Assembly (NCBI GenBank): GCA_947628305.1
Contig: CANQZG010000017.1
Span: 1 to 64,000 of the forward strand
From: an uncultured Muribaculaceae bacterium
GTDB taxonomy: Bacteria; Bacteroidota; Bacteroidia; Bacteroidales; Muribaculaceae
Reading direction: 5' to 3'
DNA length: 64,000 nucleotides
Made by a program: the position numbers and the translations under genes. The notes under the pieces were generated by a model. It was not told the origin of the DNA. It ran no database searches and worked only from the letters and a program-made list of their open reading frames with translations. Below are positions 43,540 to 52,663 of this stretch, one piece after another. The number at the start of each line of letters is the position of its first letter. The first letter of the stretch is position 1.

Positions 43540-45420
43540 CTATTTCACCAATACTTTGGTGGCCGTGTTGCCCTGACGGCGGATATACAGGCCATCGGCG
43601 GGATTGTCGACACGCATCCCCTGAAGATTATAATACTCCACAGGAGCGTCCCTGTCGGCATTCACATCATCTATGCCAACGTTCCCTATTGTCGGGTCGT
43701 AGTCAAACTGCTCCGGCTTGTCAAGGTTGGGTATACGTTCTCTGATATACTCGCGCAGGTACTCAACCTCACCTTCGAAACTTCCTGCCGCCCGGGGATT
43801 TTCATGTACCTCCTTGTCAAGAATCTTCCATCTCATAAAGTTAAGATGCTGTGACTCCTGAAGCAACGCCTCGGTGTCATCGATGTAGCGGATAAGAGAT
43901 TCAACCGAGATGCCATCGCAGTTACGCGCGGTAGACCATATACGTTGTAAATCTTTTTTAGTGGACGGGTCGGTGAAGATTACACGCTTCGCGAATTTAT
44001 CCATCCCGCTTGCACACAATGCATCACCGCGTTCCAACAGCAATCGCGGGTCAGAACCCACCGGGAAAAGACGCTTGTCGTTGTCAAACGCAAGGTCGAG
44101 GTCCCATATCGGGCCGGTATAGAAAAGGTCATCGCCACGTTCCTTGTACATGTACACACTCCAGTAAGTGTCGGGGTTACCTACAGTCTCGTTTACAATG
44201 AAATGGGCGAGGAACGACTCGATGTCAAGCAACGAGCGATACCCGTCAGCTGCCGTGAACGATTTGTTCCAAAGAGCCTTCTCTATGTTGTTGAAAAGGG
44301 TCTGTGCATAACCATAGTGCACCGGGCGCATCACATCGTCCTTAGGAGACTTGATTGTGACTGGAACCCCCTTGTCGGACTTAAACCAAGTCATCGGCGG
44401 CTCTTTCTCGGCGTATGCATCGACCTCGATTAAATATCCCCCTCCCAGTTCAGGCATTCTAACATCGGTCACCTCCATTTCAGTGATTTCCACGCGTCCC
44501 GGATTAACCTCAACCTGGTCACACAATTGATAACACCCTTTGTATTCACCGTTTAGAATAACATCAACCGGGCGACAATATGGTACATACTTCATTTTCA
44601 GACGACGCGCAATTTCGAAACCCACAATGTTACGCATCAACGACTTGTCGCCGTAGTTGTTTATGAGAGTCCATTTCTTGGCTTTGGCCGGGGCATCAAG
44701 CGGACTCTGCTTTTTCTCGAATTTTATGCGCCACGGTTTCTTTGGAAATCGACGGCTTGAATTACCACGCTCTCGGATACCTCCGGCATGCTCCGTGTCG
44801 ATTTTATTATCATCGAGAATTATGATATTACCGGGAATCTCCGTCTCCTTGTCAAAAGGCTCCTGCGAACCGACAGTGTTTACAATCACCGTCGGAAGAT
44901 TGGTCAGTTGGTAAAGACGGGTGTCATCACCCGCCCCTTCGTCACCGTAAAATTCCAGTTCTGAAAGGTTGCAACGAGCATCGGACGGCCCGACATAACG
45001 AACATATCGGAATCCACGTGAACAATCGACATCGGCATAGCTCATCGCCCCCCTTATTCCCTTTTCAGTTATAATATAAAGCGGTATGGCATCGAGGAAA
45101 TCAGGGGAATTAGCGCCCTGGAAAACGCCCAACACAACCCGGTCAGGACCTACGGAAGTGTTGCGTGGCGACCATCCGACGCGTTTTATAACGTATGGTT
45201 GACCGAGGTCAAGTCCGGCCCAGGTATAAGAGCGTTCTTCCGTTGCAAAATAGGTGTTGTAATCGCCGTCAAAAAGCCGTGACGCGATGTCTTTCTCGAC
45301 AGAGTTAGTCGAGTAGTTCCATCCGTTTTCGGTGCCGATAGGTGTCCCTGTCAGCTTTTGGGCGGCTGTCGCGCCAAGAGTGGCGAAAGCGCATAACGCC
45401 AATATCATCACATGTCTCAT
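43540..45420 (-). CDS. Secreted CotH-kinase-family protein with discoidin-like N-terminus and type IX-like tail
   Basis: The 626-residue protein has a signal peptide (1-20). Residues 25-155 look like an F5/8-type discoidin domain (SRLFDGDYNTYFATEERSYT, FRYVRYVGPSDARCNLSELE). The CotH domain spans about 180-560: IRERGNSSRRFPKKPWRIKF, NYGDKSLMRNIVGFEIAR, YKGCYQLCDQV and the metal/ATP site GPIWDLDLAFDN. CotH proteins are atypical kinases that phosphorylate secreted or spore-coat proteins. The end has EYYNLQGMRV, then GLYIRRQGN and TKVLVK, a type IX-like sorting tail. It is 123 nt downstream of a secreted subtilase. Confidence 0.87.
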   Translation of the reverse strand: MRHVMILALCAFATLGATAAQKLTGTPIGTENGWNYSTNSVEKDIASRLFDGDYNTYFATEERSYTWAGLDLGQPYVIKRVGWSPRNTSVGPDRVVLGVFQGANSPDFLDAIPLYIITEKGIRGAMSYADVDCSRGFRYVRYVGPSDARCNLSELEFYGDEGAGDDTRLYQLTNLPTVIVNTVGSQEPFDKETEIPGNIIILDDNKIDTEHAGGIRERGNSSRRFPKKPWRIKFEKKQSPLDAPAKAKKWTLINNYGDKSLMRNIVGFEIARRLKMKYVPYCRPVDVILNGEYKGCYQLCDQVEVNPGRVEITEMEVTDVRMPELGGGYLIEVDAYAEKEPPMTWFKSDKGVPVTIKSPKDDVMRPVHYGYAQTLFNNIEKALWNKSFTAADGYRSLLDIESFLAHFIVNETVGNPDTYWSVYMYKERGDDLFYTGPIWDLDLAFDNDKRLFPVGSDPRLLLERGDALCASGMDKFAKRVIFTDPSTKKDLQRIWSTARNCDGISVESLIRYIDDTEALLQESQHLNFMRWKILDKEVHENPRAAGSFEGEVEYLREYIRERIPNLDKPEQFDYDPTIGNVGIDDVNADRDAPVEYYNLQGMRVDNPADGLYIRRQGNTATKVLVK

Positions 45421-45543
45421 GGTGGTGTGTAAGGTTTGGAATTATTAAAAAATGGATGACACGCTCCATCCCTGAAAGGGACAAGGCGTGCCATCGCTTA
45501 CCATAGAATTGAACCTATTGAAATTTAGAAAGCTATCTTTACT

Positions 45544-47838
45544 TTAACGCACGACAACCTTGACGGCATGATGAACCTTACCGCTGTTCACTGTCAGCAC
45601 GTAGATGCCCTTGTTGACATCCGATGCGTCAAGGGCGACACTGTCGGTTCCTGTAGCCGATGCCACGGTCGTGCCGGAAAGGGATACAAGGCTAACGGTG
45701 AATGTCTCACCCATCCCGACAGTCACCTCAAATGTATTGTCGGCGATGCGTGAAACCAAGATTTTATCATTGTCGATTTCAGCGACCGAGATACCGTCGG
45801 TCTTGTTTGCAAGCACATATTTCATTCCTTCGTAGGCGTTGACCTTGCCTGCGCCGAAACGCTCGGGACGGGCATCAACCCATTTGTCCTTGTAGCAAGT
45901 CTTTTTCAACACTTTGTTGATATCGCTGAACGACAGGGTCGGGTCTGCCTCAAGCCACAGTGCACAGATTCCCGAGAACGCGGGACATGACATTGATGTA
46001 CCTGACATCATTCGCCAATAATAACGTTGTCCTCCAAAATCTACAAATGCGTTCATCTGGTCGGTCGGGTCAGGGATATAACGGCTGTTAGATGAAACTA
46101 TATCGGTACCCGGGGCGGCTGTATGGGGTAGTTTACGTCCGTCAATCAATGTGGCGAAGCCTGAACTCTCGGCGATATCGAGAGGCATTTCCCAGCCTGC
46201 ATAGAATCGTGAACCTGCCGTACCGTCGGCCTTCACACGAATCTGACGGTCACGGGGCACATAGCTACCGACCGCGAAATTATTATGGATTGTCGCAGAG
46301 TTGTTGATACACATTATGTTACTGCCGTTCACAAAGTCGGTATCACCTGCATTGGAGAACGCCAGGATGTCGCTTGTGGCATTGGCATCGACACGCTGCC
46401 CCGCATAACCTGTCACCTCGACCGCGAGACGTGGTGTTATACCGCTCGACATAGCCTTCATTTTGAAATCCTTGCTGAGCGTAACATACACCTGGAATCG
46501 GTTGTTTTGGCTCATCACCGCCGAAGTGACTTTTACACTCCCCGAGAATATACTCTTCATGTCGGCATCGGCAATCATGTCGGATGTCAGCACAACAGTA
46601 CCATTGGTAGCTCCATCGATTGTCTTGAGGTCATATTCATCATACTCGTCGAAGTCATAGACAAAGAAACGCACCTTGAGCGGTTTTTCATCAATGGCCC
46701 AGAATTCAAACTTACCATCGGCCCCGCCGTCCTTCAACGGCATGACAGTAGTCTTAAATGAAGGTTTTGCCTTTAGAATCTGACTAAGATAGGCATTTTT
46801 TTCACCATCATTACTTGCCGACCAACAGATGATGGCCTTCTGTCCCAATTCCGCCATGGCCTCGGCAAACGTGCCCGAACCATCCTTGGGCCCCATCTGT
46901 GAGCCTAAGGAGTAGTTGACAACGCAAGGTTTACCGACTGATTTGGCATATTCGATTGTCTTTTGGGCAGTCACGAGCTGCGCGTTGGCATAGAGCGGGC
47001 CACAACCGACAACGATTTCAGCCCTCGGTGCCATGCCGTAATAAGGTATAGGCTTATTCCCTGACGCGTTAAGGTCGGGATAATTGGTTTTGGTGCTGCT
47101 TCCCATCTCCTCAGTCTGCAACGAGTCAGGAGTCCCGAAATCATAGTCGTGCCACTTACCGGGGCCGCTGTATCCGCCGGCCATGATGCCGAGCACATGG
47201 GTGCCGTGGTTCTTGCCTTCAGCCTCGGTGGTAAACGCCATGATATCCTCCGGGGTTGTAAGTTCCTCGGCAGGAGTGGTAGATGAATCGGCAAACCGAA
47301 GAATTTTTTTCACGCGCGTCTCGCTGTAATTAGGCCCGGTACGGAAATTGATGTGGTTAGGGTCAAGACCCGAGTCCATCAACCCGACAACAGTGCCGGC
47401 ACCGAGATATACACGTCCGAGTTCACCCAACGGGTCGGTGTGGACCTTGCTGACAGCCGTTGTACCACCCATACGGGCGAAAAGAAGGTCAGGCTGTGAC
47501 TCTTGGGAAAGTTCCACCGACACCACCTCGTCAAGTGACGCGAGTTCGTCAAGACGTGTCAAGGGTATATCAGCGACAACAATCCGGCCGATTGTCGTCA
47601 CTACATTCAAGCCACGCACATTAAGGTCATCGGCCAAGACTCCGGGTTTAAGTTTAAAGGTCACACCCACAGGGGATGCATCGGCTTCGCTATAGGCCGT
47701 CATCTCACCTTTGAGAGCACGATAGTTAAGTTCATCTATAGCCTGACGGGCGTCAAGGCTAAGTTTGGATGGGGAAGCGGCGACCGATGTCAGCGTGACA
47801 GCCGAGACAGCCGCAATTGTAAGTAATCGTTTTTTCAT
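45544..47838 (-). CDS. Secreted S8-family (subtilisin-like) serine peptidase with type IX-like tail
   Basis: The 764-residue protein has a signal peptide (MKKRLLTIAAVSAVTLTSVA). A propeptide-like region follows (VVADIPLTRLDELASLDEVV), then the triad: Asp155 in GLMDSGLDPNH, His211 in NHGTHVLGIMAG and Ser in SGTSMSCPAFSG at about 650. A large insert of about 200 residues (roughly 350-560) sits between His and Ser, as in surface subtilases. The end, KGIYVLTVNSGKVHHAVKVVVR, resembles a type IX sorting domain. The start at 47838 is preferred since the upstream TTG adds only three residues. Confidence 0.92.
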   Translation of the reverse strand: MKKRLLTIAAVSAVTLTSVAASPSKLSLDARQAIDELNYRALKGEMTAYSEADASPVGVTFKLKPGVLADDLNVRGLNVVTTIGRIVVADIPLTRLDELASLDEVVSVELSQESQPDLLFARMGGTTAVSKVHTDPLGELGRVYLGAGTVVGLMDSGLDPNHINFRTGPNYSETRVKKILRFADSSTTPAEELTTPEDIMAFTTEAEGKNHGTHVLGIMAGGYSGPGKWHDYDFGTPDSLQTEEMGSSTKTNYPDLNASGNKPIPYYGMAPRAEIVVGCGPLYANAQLVTAQKTIEYAKSVGKPCVVNYSLGSQMGPKDGSGTFAEAMAELGQKAIICWSASNDGEKNAYLSQILKAKPSFKTTVMPLKDGGADGKFEFWAIDEKPLKVRFFVYDFDEYDEYDLKTIDGATNGTVVLTSDMIADADMKSIFSGSVKVTSAVMSQNNRFQVYVTLSKDFKMKAMSSGITPRLAVEVTGYAGQRVDANATSDILAFSNAGDTDFVNGSNIMCINNSATIHNNFAVGSYVPRDRQIRVKADGTAGSRFYAGWEMPLDIAESSGFATLIDGRKLPHTAAPGTDIVSSNSRYIPDPTDQMNAFVDFGGQRYYWRMMSGTSMSCPAFSGICALWLEADPTLSFSDINKVLKKTCYKDKWVDARPERFGAGKVNAYEGMKYVLANKTDGISVAEIDNDKILVSRIADNTFEVTVGMGETFTVSLVSLSGTTVASATGTDSVALDASDVNKGIYVLTVNSGKVHHAVKVVVR

Positions 47839-47860
47839 GAATTTCAGCAATAAGGATTAA

Positions 47861-47905
47861 AAGTCGTTAAGGACTTTAAGGACGTTAAAGTCCTTAACGA
47901 CTTTA
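47861..47905 (-). terminator. Strong hairpin terminator after SusD
   Basis: A perfect 20-bp stem (47861-47880 with 47886-47905) closes a 5-nt loop, starting 11 nt past the SusD stop. On the minus strand it is followed by TAATCCTTATTG. It separates the SusCD operon from the subtilase gene. Confidence 0.85.
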
Positions 47906-47915
47906 TCAAAAGCTA

Positions 47916-49643
47916 TTAAATTTCTTCAGGGGTCAGTTCCTCACCGCCATAACCGGGGTTCTGTTTCAGCAACGGGTTGGCCGACAACTGCGTTTCGCCA
48001 ATCGGGAAACGAAGAAGATGTTTGTCATTTGTTGCCTTATGGTCCCACCAGTCTTCCGAGATAAAGAATCCGAGACGTATAAGGTCGGTACGACGACGAC
48101 CCTCGCCAAGGAATTCAATCATCCACTCGTCGGCGATGCGGTAGAGGTCAATGTTCTCGACAGTGCAGGGGTCGGGGTCATCTCCGTTCTTGAAGTTGCG
48201 TGCACGCACCTTGTTAAAGAGGTCGCAGGCTCCCTTCTTGTCACCGGCACGGAATTTGCACTCGGCGAGCATGTAATATACCTCGGCGAGACGGATTGCG
48301 GGGAAGTCAGGCTTCCAGGTCATCTCAAGGTCATTCTCATCAGGAATAGGGAACTTGACGAGACGCACGCCACAGCTTTCATCGGCATCGGTCATCGTCG
48401 AAGGGGTCGATGCTGTGGGATTGGAAACCTTGGTGTAACGGTAAACCTGGTCACGAAGATTGATGGCCTTGCCACGGTCCTCTTTATTGCCGGTCACCGT
48501 CTTACCTGTGGTGCTGTTGGTAAGTTCACCGAACAGGAACATACCCGTGTACTTACCATTGCCGTTGTAACGGTAGACTTTCTTGCGGAGGTCCTTCTTG
48601 TGCATCTTGCCGAACGGACTTCCCAGCTTGATTTCAGGCTTGGTATCGACGTATGCATTGCCTTCGGGGTCAAGCGACGGAGCGAGACAATAACCGTTAA
48701 AACCGCTATTGGTATAAGAGTTGTTCATGTAGTTCTTGATATTGTAGGGCATAAAGTTGCGGTAATACCAGTTGAACTCCATACGGTTATATTCCGACGG
48801 GCAGCACCAAATCATCTCGGGCGATTTGTCGTTGTCAAACGAGAATATTCCGAACCAGTCAGGGTCGAGGTCATACGGGCCGTAGACACCGTTGATTATA
48901 TCCTGGCTTATTTTCGCAGCCTCTGTGTAACGGGCCTCGCCTATATAAGCCTCGGCATTGAAATAAAGCTCGGCAAGCATAGTGGCCGCAGCCGCCCTGG
49001 ACAGATAACCCTCCTCAGCAGTCCCGAGACCGGCCTTGGGTTTCAGGTTTTCACATGCGTTCTTGAAAATATTTTCGCAGTACTCGAATGTCTGACGGGC
49101 GGTCGCACGAGATTTATTCTGCATCTCACCCGGCTCATACAAAGGCACTCCTCCATAATAATCGAGACATCTCATGTAGAAATAACCTTTCAGTGTCTCC
49201 ATCTGGGCGATATTGTCGGCCTGGTCTTCGGAGGTCAGACCGAGCTTACCGTAATCGGTCTTGCGAAGCTGCGTGATGACCTCGTTGCAACGTGCGACAC
49301 CCTGCATCGATTCGTAGTAGTTATTGTTGGAGAAGGAGTCGGTGGGACGCCATGTATGGCTGTGCAGACGCACAAAATAGCCGGAGTTGGCCCAGTCGCC
49401 CGATGAACGGGTAGGACAGATAAACTCGTCGGTCGACATTTCCTGCCCTTCCCAGCGGGTACTTCCGAGGTACACTTTCCAGTGGGCAAGGACACGGCTC
49501 ATGAGCGAATAAACGTTAGCTTCGGACGTGATGAACGTGTCAGGCGTCGTCTCGGAGTAGAACACCTCGTCAAGGTCACATGAAGATGTGGCCGGGAGGA
49601 GGGCCGAAACGCCGAGAGCCAGTAATATTTTATTTAGTTTCAT
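47916..49643 (-). CDS. SusD/RagB-family nutrient-binding lipoprotein
   Basis: The 575-residue protein has a lipoprotein signal (ALLPATSSC, Cys22) followed by acidic DLDEVF. SusD features are the N-terminal TPR-like region (YYESMQGVARCNEVITQLRK), AQMETLKGYFYMRCLDYYGG, AAAATMLAELYFNAEAY, and the C-terminal AIRLAEVYYMLAECKFRAGD with DEWMIEFLGEGRRRTDLIR. SusD lids the SusC channel and binds glycan at the cell surface. It is 13 nt downstream of SusC and closes the operon. Confidence 0.96.
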   Translation of the reverse strand: MKLNKILLALGVSALLPATSSCDLDEVFYSETTPDTFITSEANVYSLMSRVLAHWKVYLGSTRWEGQEMSTDEFICPTRSSGDWANSGYFVRLHSHTWRPTDSFSNNNYYESMQGVARCNEVITQLRKTDYGKLGLTSEDQADNIAQMETLKGYFYMRCLDYYGGVPLYEPGEMQNKSRATARQTFEYCENIFKNACENLKPKAGLGTAEEGYLSRAAAATMLAELYFNAEAYIGEARYTEAAKISQDIINGVYGPYDLDPDWFGIFSFDNDKSPEMIWCCPSEYNRMEFNWYYRNFMPYNIKNYMNNSYTNSGFNGYCLAPSLDPEGNAYVDTKPEIKLGSPFGKMHKKDLRKKVYRYNGNGKYTGMFLFGELTNSTTGKTVTGNKEDRGKAINLRDQVYRYTKVSNPTASTPSTMTDADESCGVRLVKFPIPDENDLEMTWKPDFPAIRLAEVYYMLAECKFRAGDKKGACDLFNKVRARNFKNGDDPDPCTVENIDLYRIADEWMIEFLGEGRRRTDLIRLGFFISEDWWDHKATNDKHLLRFPIGETQLSANPLLKQNPGYGGEELTPEEI

Positions 49644-49656
49644 GATATTTCAATAA

Positions 49657-52617
49657 TTAGAAAGTTAATTGAAGACCAAATGTATAACGGGTTGACTGCG
49701 GATAGAGAGTCGTGGTGTTGTTGGAGGCGTGAGGCCACTCGATACCCGGGAACAGGCCGTTGATATTGACCTCGGGGTCATAACCGCTGTAATGAGTGAA
49801 TGTGGCGACATCCCTCGCGGTCACATAGACGCGTACATTCTTGACATACTTGTTATACTTGGCTGCATTGAATGTATAACCGAGCGTGATGGCATCGATT
49901 TTCAGGAACGAAGCATCCTCAAGGAAGTAGTCGGAAATCACCTTGGTGTTGTCTTTGATATCCTTGTGCTTGTAATAGTAGTCACGGATGAGGTTGACCT
50001 GGCTGCCGTCGCCGATACCGTTGTACATGACATAACCGTTGAATACATCATGGTCAACCCATGCGCGGAGCTGAATGCCGAGGTCGAAGTTTCTCCAACT
50101 TACATTGTGGTCCATCGAAAGAATCACTTTGGGAAGAGCGTTGCCCATGTAGACACGGTTGTCGATATTAAGATTGCTTGATGCCGGAACGACTTCACCG
50201 TCCTTGTTGTAAATCAAGAACTTGCCGTTTTCGTCAATACCGGCGTTGCGATAGAGCCAGAACTCGCCGATATTGCTCTGTGCGCTGATGCGTGTCACAG
50301 CACCCGGGCTGCCCGGGTCAGGAAGATTCTCGGAGTTGACGTATGCACCCTCGTAACCGAGGTTACCGATTTTGGACTTGTTGCCGAAGGCGCGAACCGT
50401 GGCATCCCATTTCACGCCACCGGCATTGAGGATATTACCGCCGACCTCGACTTCCCAGCCGTTATTGGAAAGGTCACCGACATTATAGTAGCACGTCTTT
50501 AATACGTTAGGCGGAACGGGAACGTTGAGCAGGTAAATCATATCGTTGACCTTACGCTTGTACCAGTCGAAGCGACCCCACAGGCGGTTGTTGAACAACG
50601 AGAAGTCGAAACCGACATTGATTTCATGCTTTTCCTCCCACTTGATATCGGGGTTGACGTTGCGCTGCGGACCCCAGCATGTCTGCCATACGCCCTGGAA
50701 AGGATATTCACCGTAGTTGGTGTAGGTAGTGGTGGTGAGACCTGCGGGAAGACCGTTGTTACCGGTCACACCGTAGCCGACACGCACCTTTAGGTCGTTG
50801 ACCCAGTCTATATCCTTCATGAACTCCTCACGGTTGATGCGCCAGCCACCTGAAACGGCCCAAAAGTTACCCCAACGGTTGTTGGCACCGAACTTGGATG
50901 AACCCTCACGACGGTAGGATGCAGTGAGAAGATACTTGTCGTCATACGAGTAGTTGGCACGGACAAACATCGCGATGAGTCGCTGACGTGAGTCCTTCGA
51001 AGATGACATCCCAGCCTGTCCTTCCTTGAGGTCAGAACCTTCACCGAGATTCCACGGCCCTACACCCTCGATAGTGAAGTCAGAGTTCTCGGCACTGAAG
51101 CCATCACCTGCATTTTCCCAGAAACTCCAACCGCCGACAGCGTCGATATTGTGCGCACCGAATGATTTACGGTAGGAAGCATACGCTTCGTATGAGTTAA
51201 AGCGGTCCATTGAATAGGAATGGGAAGCCCAGCCTTTCTTGTTATTCTCGATAGAGGTGAGGTGGTCGGCACTACGCCATGAGTAAGAACGGTATTGACG
51301 ATAGTCTATATTGGCACTTGCCTGGATATCGAGACCGGGGATGATGTGGTACTTGATTGTACCCGCAGCGGTCATCCACTGGTCGCGTCCCTCGAAGTCG
51401 CGGTACATCAGGTCAGCGACAGGCGATGTGGTCGTGCCACCGAGACCGTCCTCGTTGACGTTGTACTTGTTGGGATTGGTTTTAGACATCAAAGGGATTG
51501 TCGGGTTGAGTTTCATCGCGCTGTAAAGACGACCCACTGAACCGAGGGTGTTACGGTTGGACTGACGCACCTGCAGACGGGTCGAAAGCTCGAGTTTGCC
51601 GTCAAAAATCTTGAAGTTGGCGTTAATGCGGCCCGAGTAGTCGGTACGGCTGTTCTTCTTGATGAGACCGTTGTCGTTGTTATACATCAACGAGGCATAG
51701 ACATTGGCGTTTTCAGTTCCGCCCGAAAGGGTCATAGTGTGCTTGTTGGAGAACGCGTTATTATTAATCATCTCTCCATACCAGTCGGTATTTGACCCCC
51801 AGTCATAACCGAGACCCTCGGCGACAAACTCCTCGGCCGAGAGCATCTCGGGACGTTTGCGGAGATGGTCGATTGAAAGTTCGGTCGAATAGGTGACCTT
51901 GGTCTTGCCTGCCTGACCGTTCTTTGTTGTGATAAGAATCACACCGCCGGCTGCACGCGTACCGTAGATTGCGCCTGCCGATGCGTCCTTCAGCACGTCG
52001 ATTGACTCGATGTCGTCCTGATTGAGCATGCGGATATCACCTCCGGGGATACCGTCAATCACCACGAGAGGCCCTTGTGACGAGTTCACCGAAGCGACGC
52101 CACGCAGCTGGAATCCCGGCGAGGACGCATTTGGGTTGTTGGTGGTATTAATGGTCAATCCGGGAATTTTACCCTGCATGGCTGTCGCTATGGTGGAGCC
52201 ACCGATACCACGGGTGAGGTCATCGCCCTTGATAGTAGTGATAGCCGATGTCACACGCTTGCGTTCGGTTGTACCGTAACCGATGACAACAACGTCATCA
52301 AGCGTATTGGAGTCTTCTTTCAGGACAATGTTCAGTCCTGAGGTCTGTTCGATTTTAACTTTCTGGGGCACATAGCCAATGCACGAAACCTTCAGCACTT
52401 GCCCTTTTCTTGCGGCAATTGTGAATTTTCCGTCAATGTCGGCCGATGTCCCTGTACCTGAGCCTTCGACAATTACTGTGGCGCCTACGACCGGTGTTCC
52501 GTCGTCGCCTGTGATTGTACCGCTCACGGTCTGTGCCGTGGTTGTGAATCCGGCGGCTGCAATCCATAGCAATAGGATTCCGAACAGCCGGAGCACGTCG
52601 TTTTTCTTGGTTGACAT
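49657..52617 (-). CDS. SusC/RagA-family TonB-linked outer-membrane transporter
   Basis: The 986-residue protein has a signal peptide (1-29) and a carboxypeptidase-like domain (VSGTITGDDGTPVVGATVIV). A TonB box follows (LDDVVVIGYGT), then the SusC plug signature SPGFQLRGVASVNSSQGPLV with IESIDVLKDASAGAIYGTRA. A barrel runs to the end (TLYPQSTRYTFGLQLTF). It imports oligosaccharides with SusD. It is preceded by the GH31 gene (46-nt gap) and followed by SusD, so these three form a small utilization locus. No regulator gene lies beside them. Confidence 0.97.
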   Translation of the reverse strand: MSTKKNDVLRLFGILLLWIAAAGFTTTAQTVSGTITGDDGTPVVGATVIVEGSGTGTSADIDGKFTIAARKGQVLKVSCIGYVPQKVKIEQTSGLNIVLKEDSNTLDDVVVIGYGTTERKRVTSAITTIKGDDLTRGIGGSTIATAMQGKIPGLTINTTNNPNASSPGFQLRGVASVNSSQGPLVVIDGIPGGDIRMLNQDDIESIDVLKDASAGAIYGTRAAGGVILITTKNGQAGKTKVTYSTELSIDHLRKRPEMLSAEEFVAEGLGYDWGSNTDWYGEMINNNAFSNKHTMTLSGGTENANVYASLMYNNDNGLIKKNSRTDYSGRINANFKIFDGKLELSTRLQVRQSNRNTLGSVGRLYSAMKLNPTIPLMSKTNPNKYNVNEDGLGGTTTSPVADLMYRDFEGRDQWMTAAGTIKYHIIPGLDIQASANIDYRQYRSYSWRSADHLTSIENNKKGWASHSYSMDRFNSYEAYASYRKSFGAHNIDAVGGWSFWENAGDGFSAENSDFTIEGVGPWNLGEGSDLKEGQAGMSSSKDSRQRLIAMFVRANYSYDDKYLLTASYRREGSSKFGANNRWGNFWAVSGGWRINREEFMKDIDWVNDLKVRVGYGVTGNNGLPAGLTTTTYTNYGEYPFQGVWQTCWGPQRNVNPDIKWEEKHEINVGFDFSLFNNRLWGRFDWYKRKVNDMIYLLNVPVPPNVLKTCYYNVGDLSNNGWEVEVGGNILNAGGVKWDATVRAFGNKSKIGNLGYEGAYVNSENLPDPGSPGAVTRISAQSNIGEFWLYRNAGIDENGKFLIYNKDGEVVPASSNLNIDNRVYMGNALPKVILSMDHNVSWRNFDLGIQLRAWVDHDVFNGYVMYNGIGDGSQVNLIRDYYYKHKDIKDNTKVISDYFLEDASFLKIDAITLGYTFNAAKYNKYVKNVRVYVTARDVATFTHYSGYDPEVNINGLFPGIEWPHASNNTTTLYPQSTRYTFGLQLTF

Positions 52618-52663
52618 GTTCGGTTTGGTTTTAGGTTAAAGATGTTATTTAGTGTTTTAGAAG

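Noticed and set aside
48018-49406. Long open frame of 462 codons on the plus strand, antisense to SusD
   Set aside because: SusD is certain on the other strand. The antisense frame has no signal, motif or promoter and arises from codon bias in a moderately GC-rich gene.
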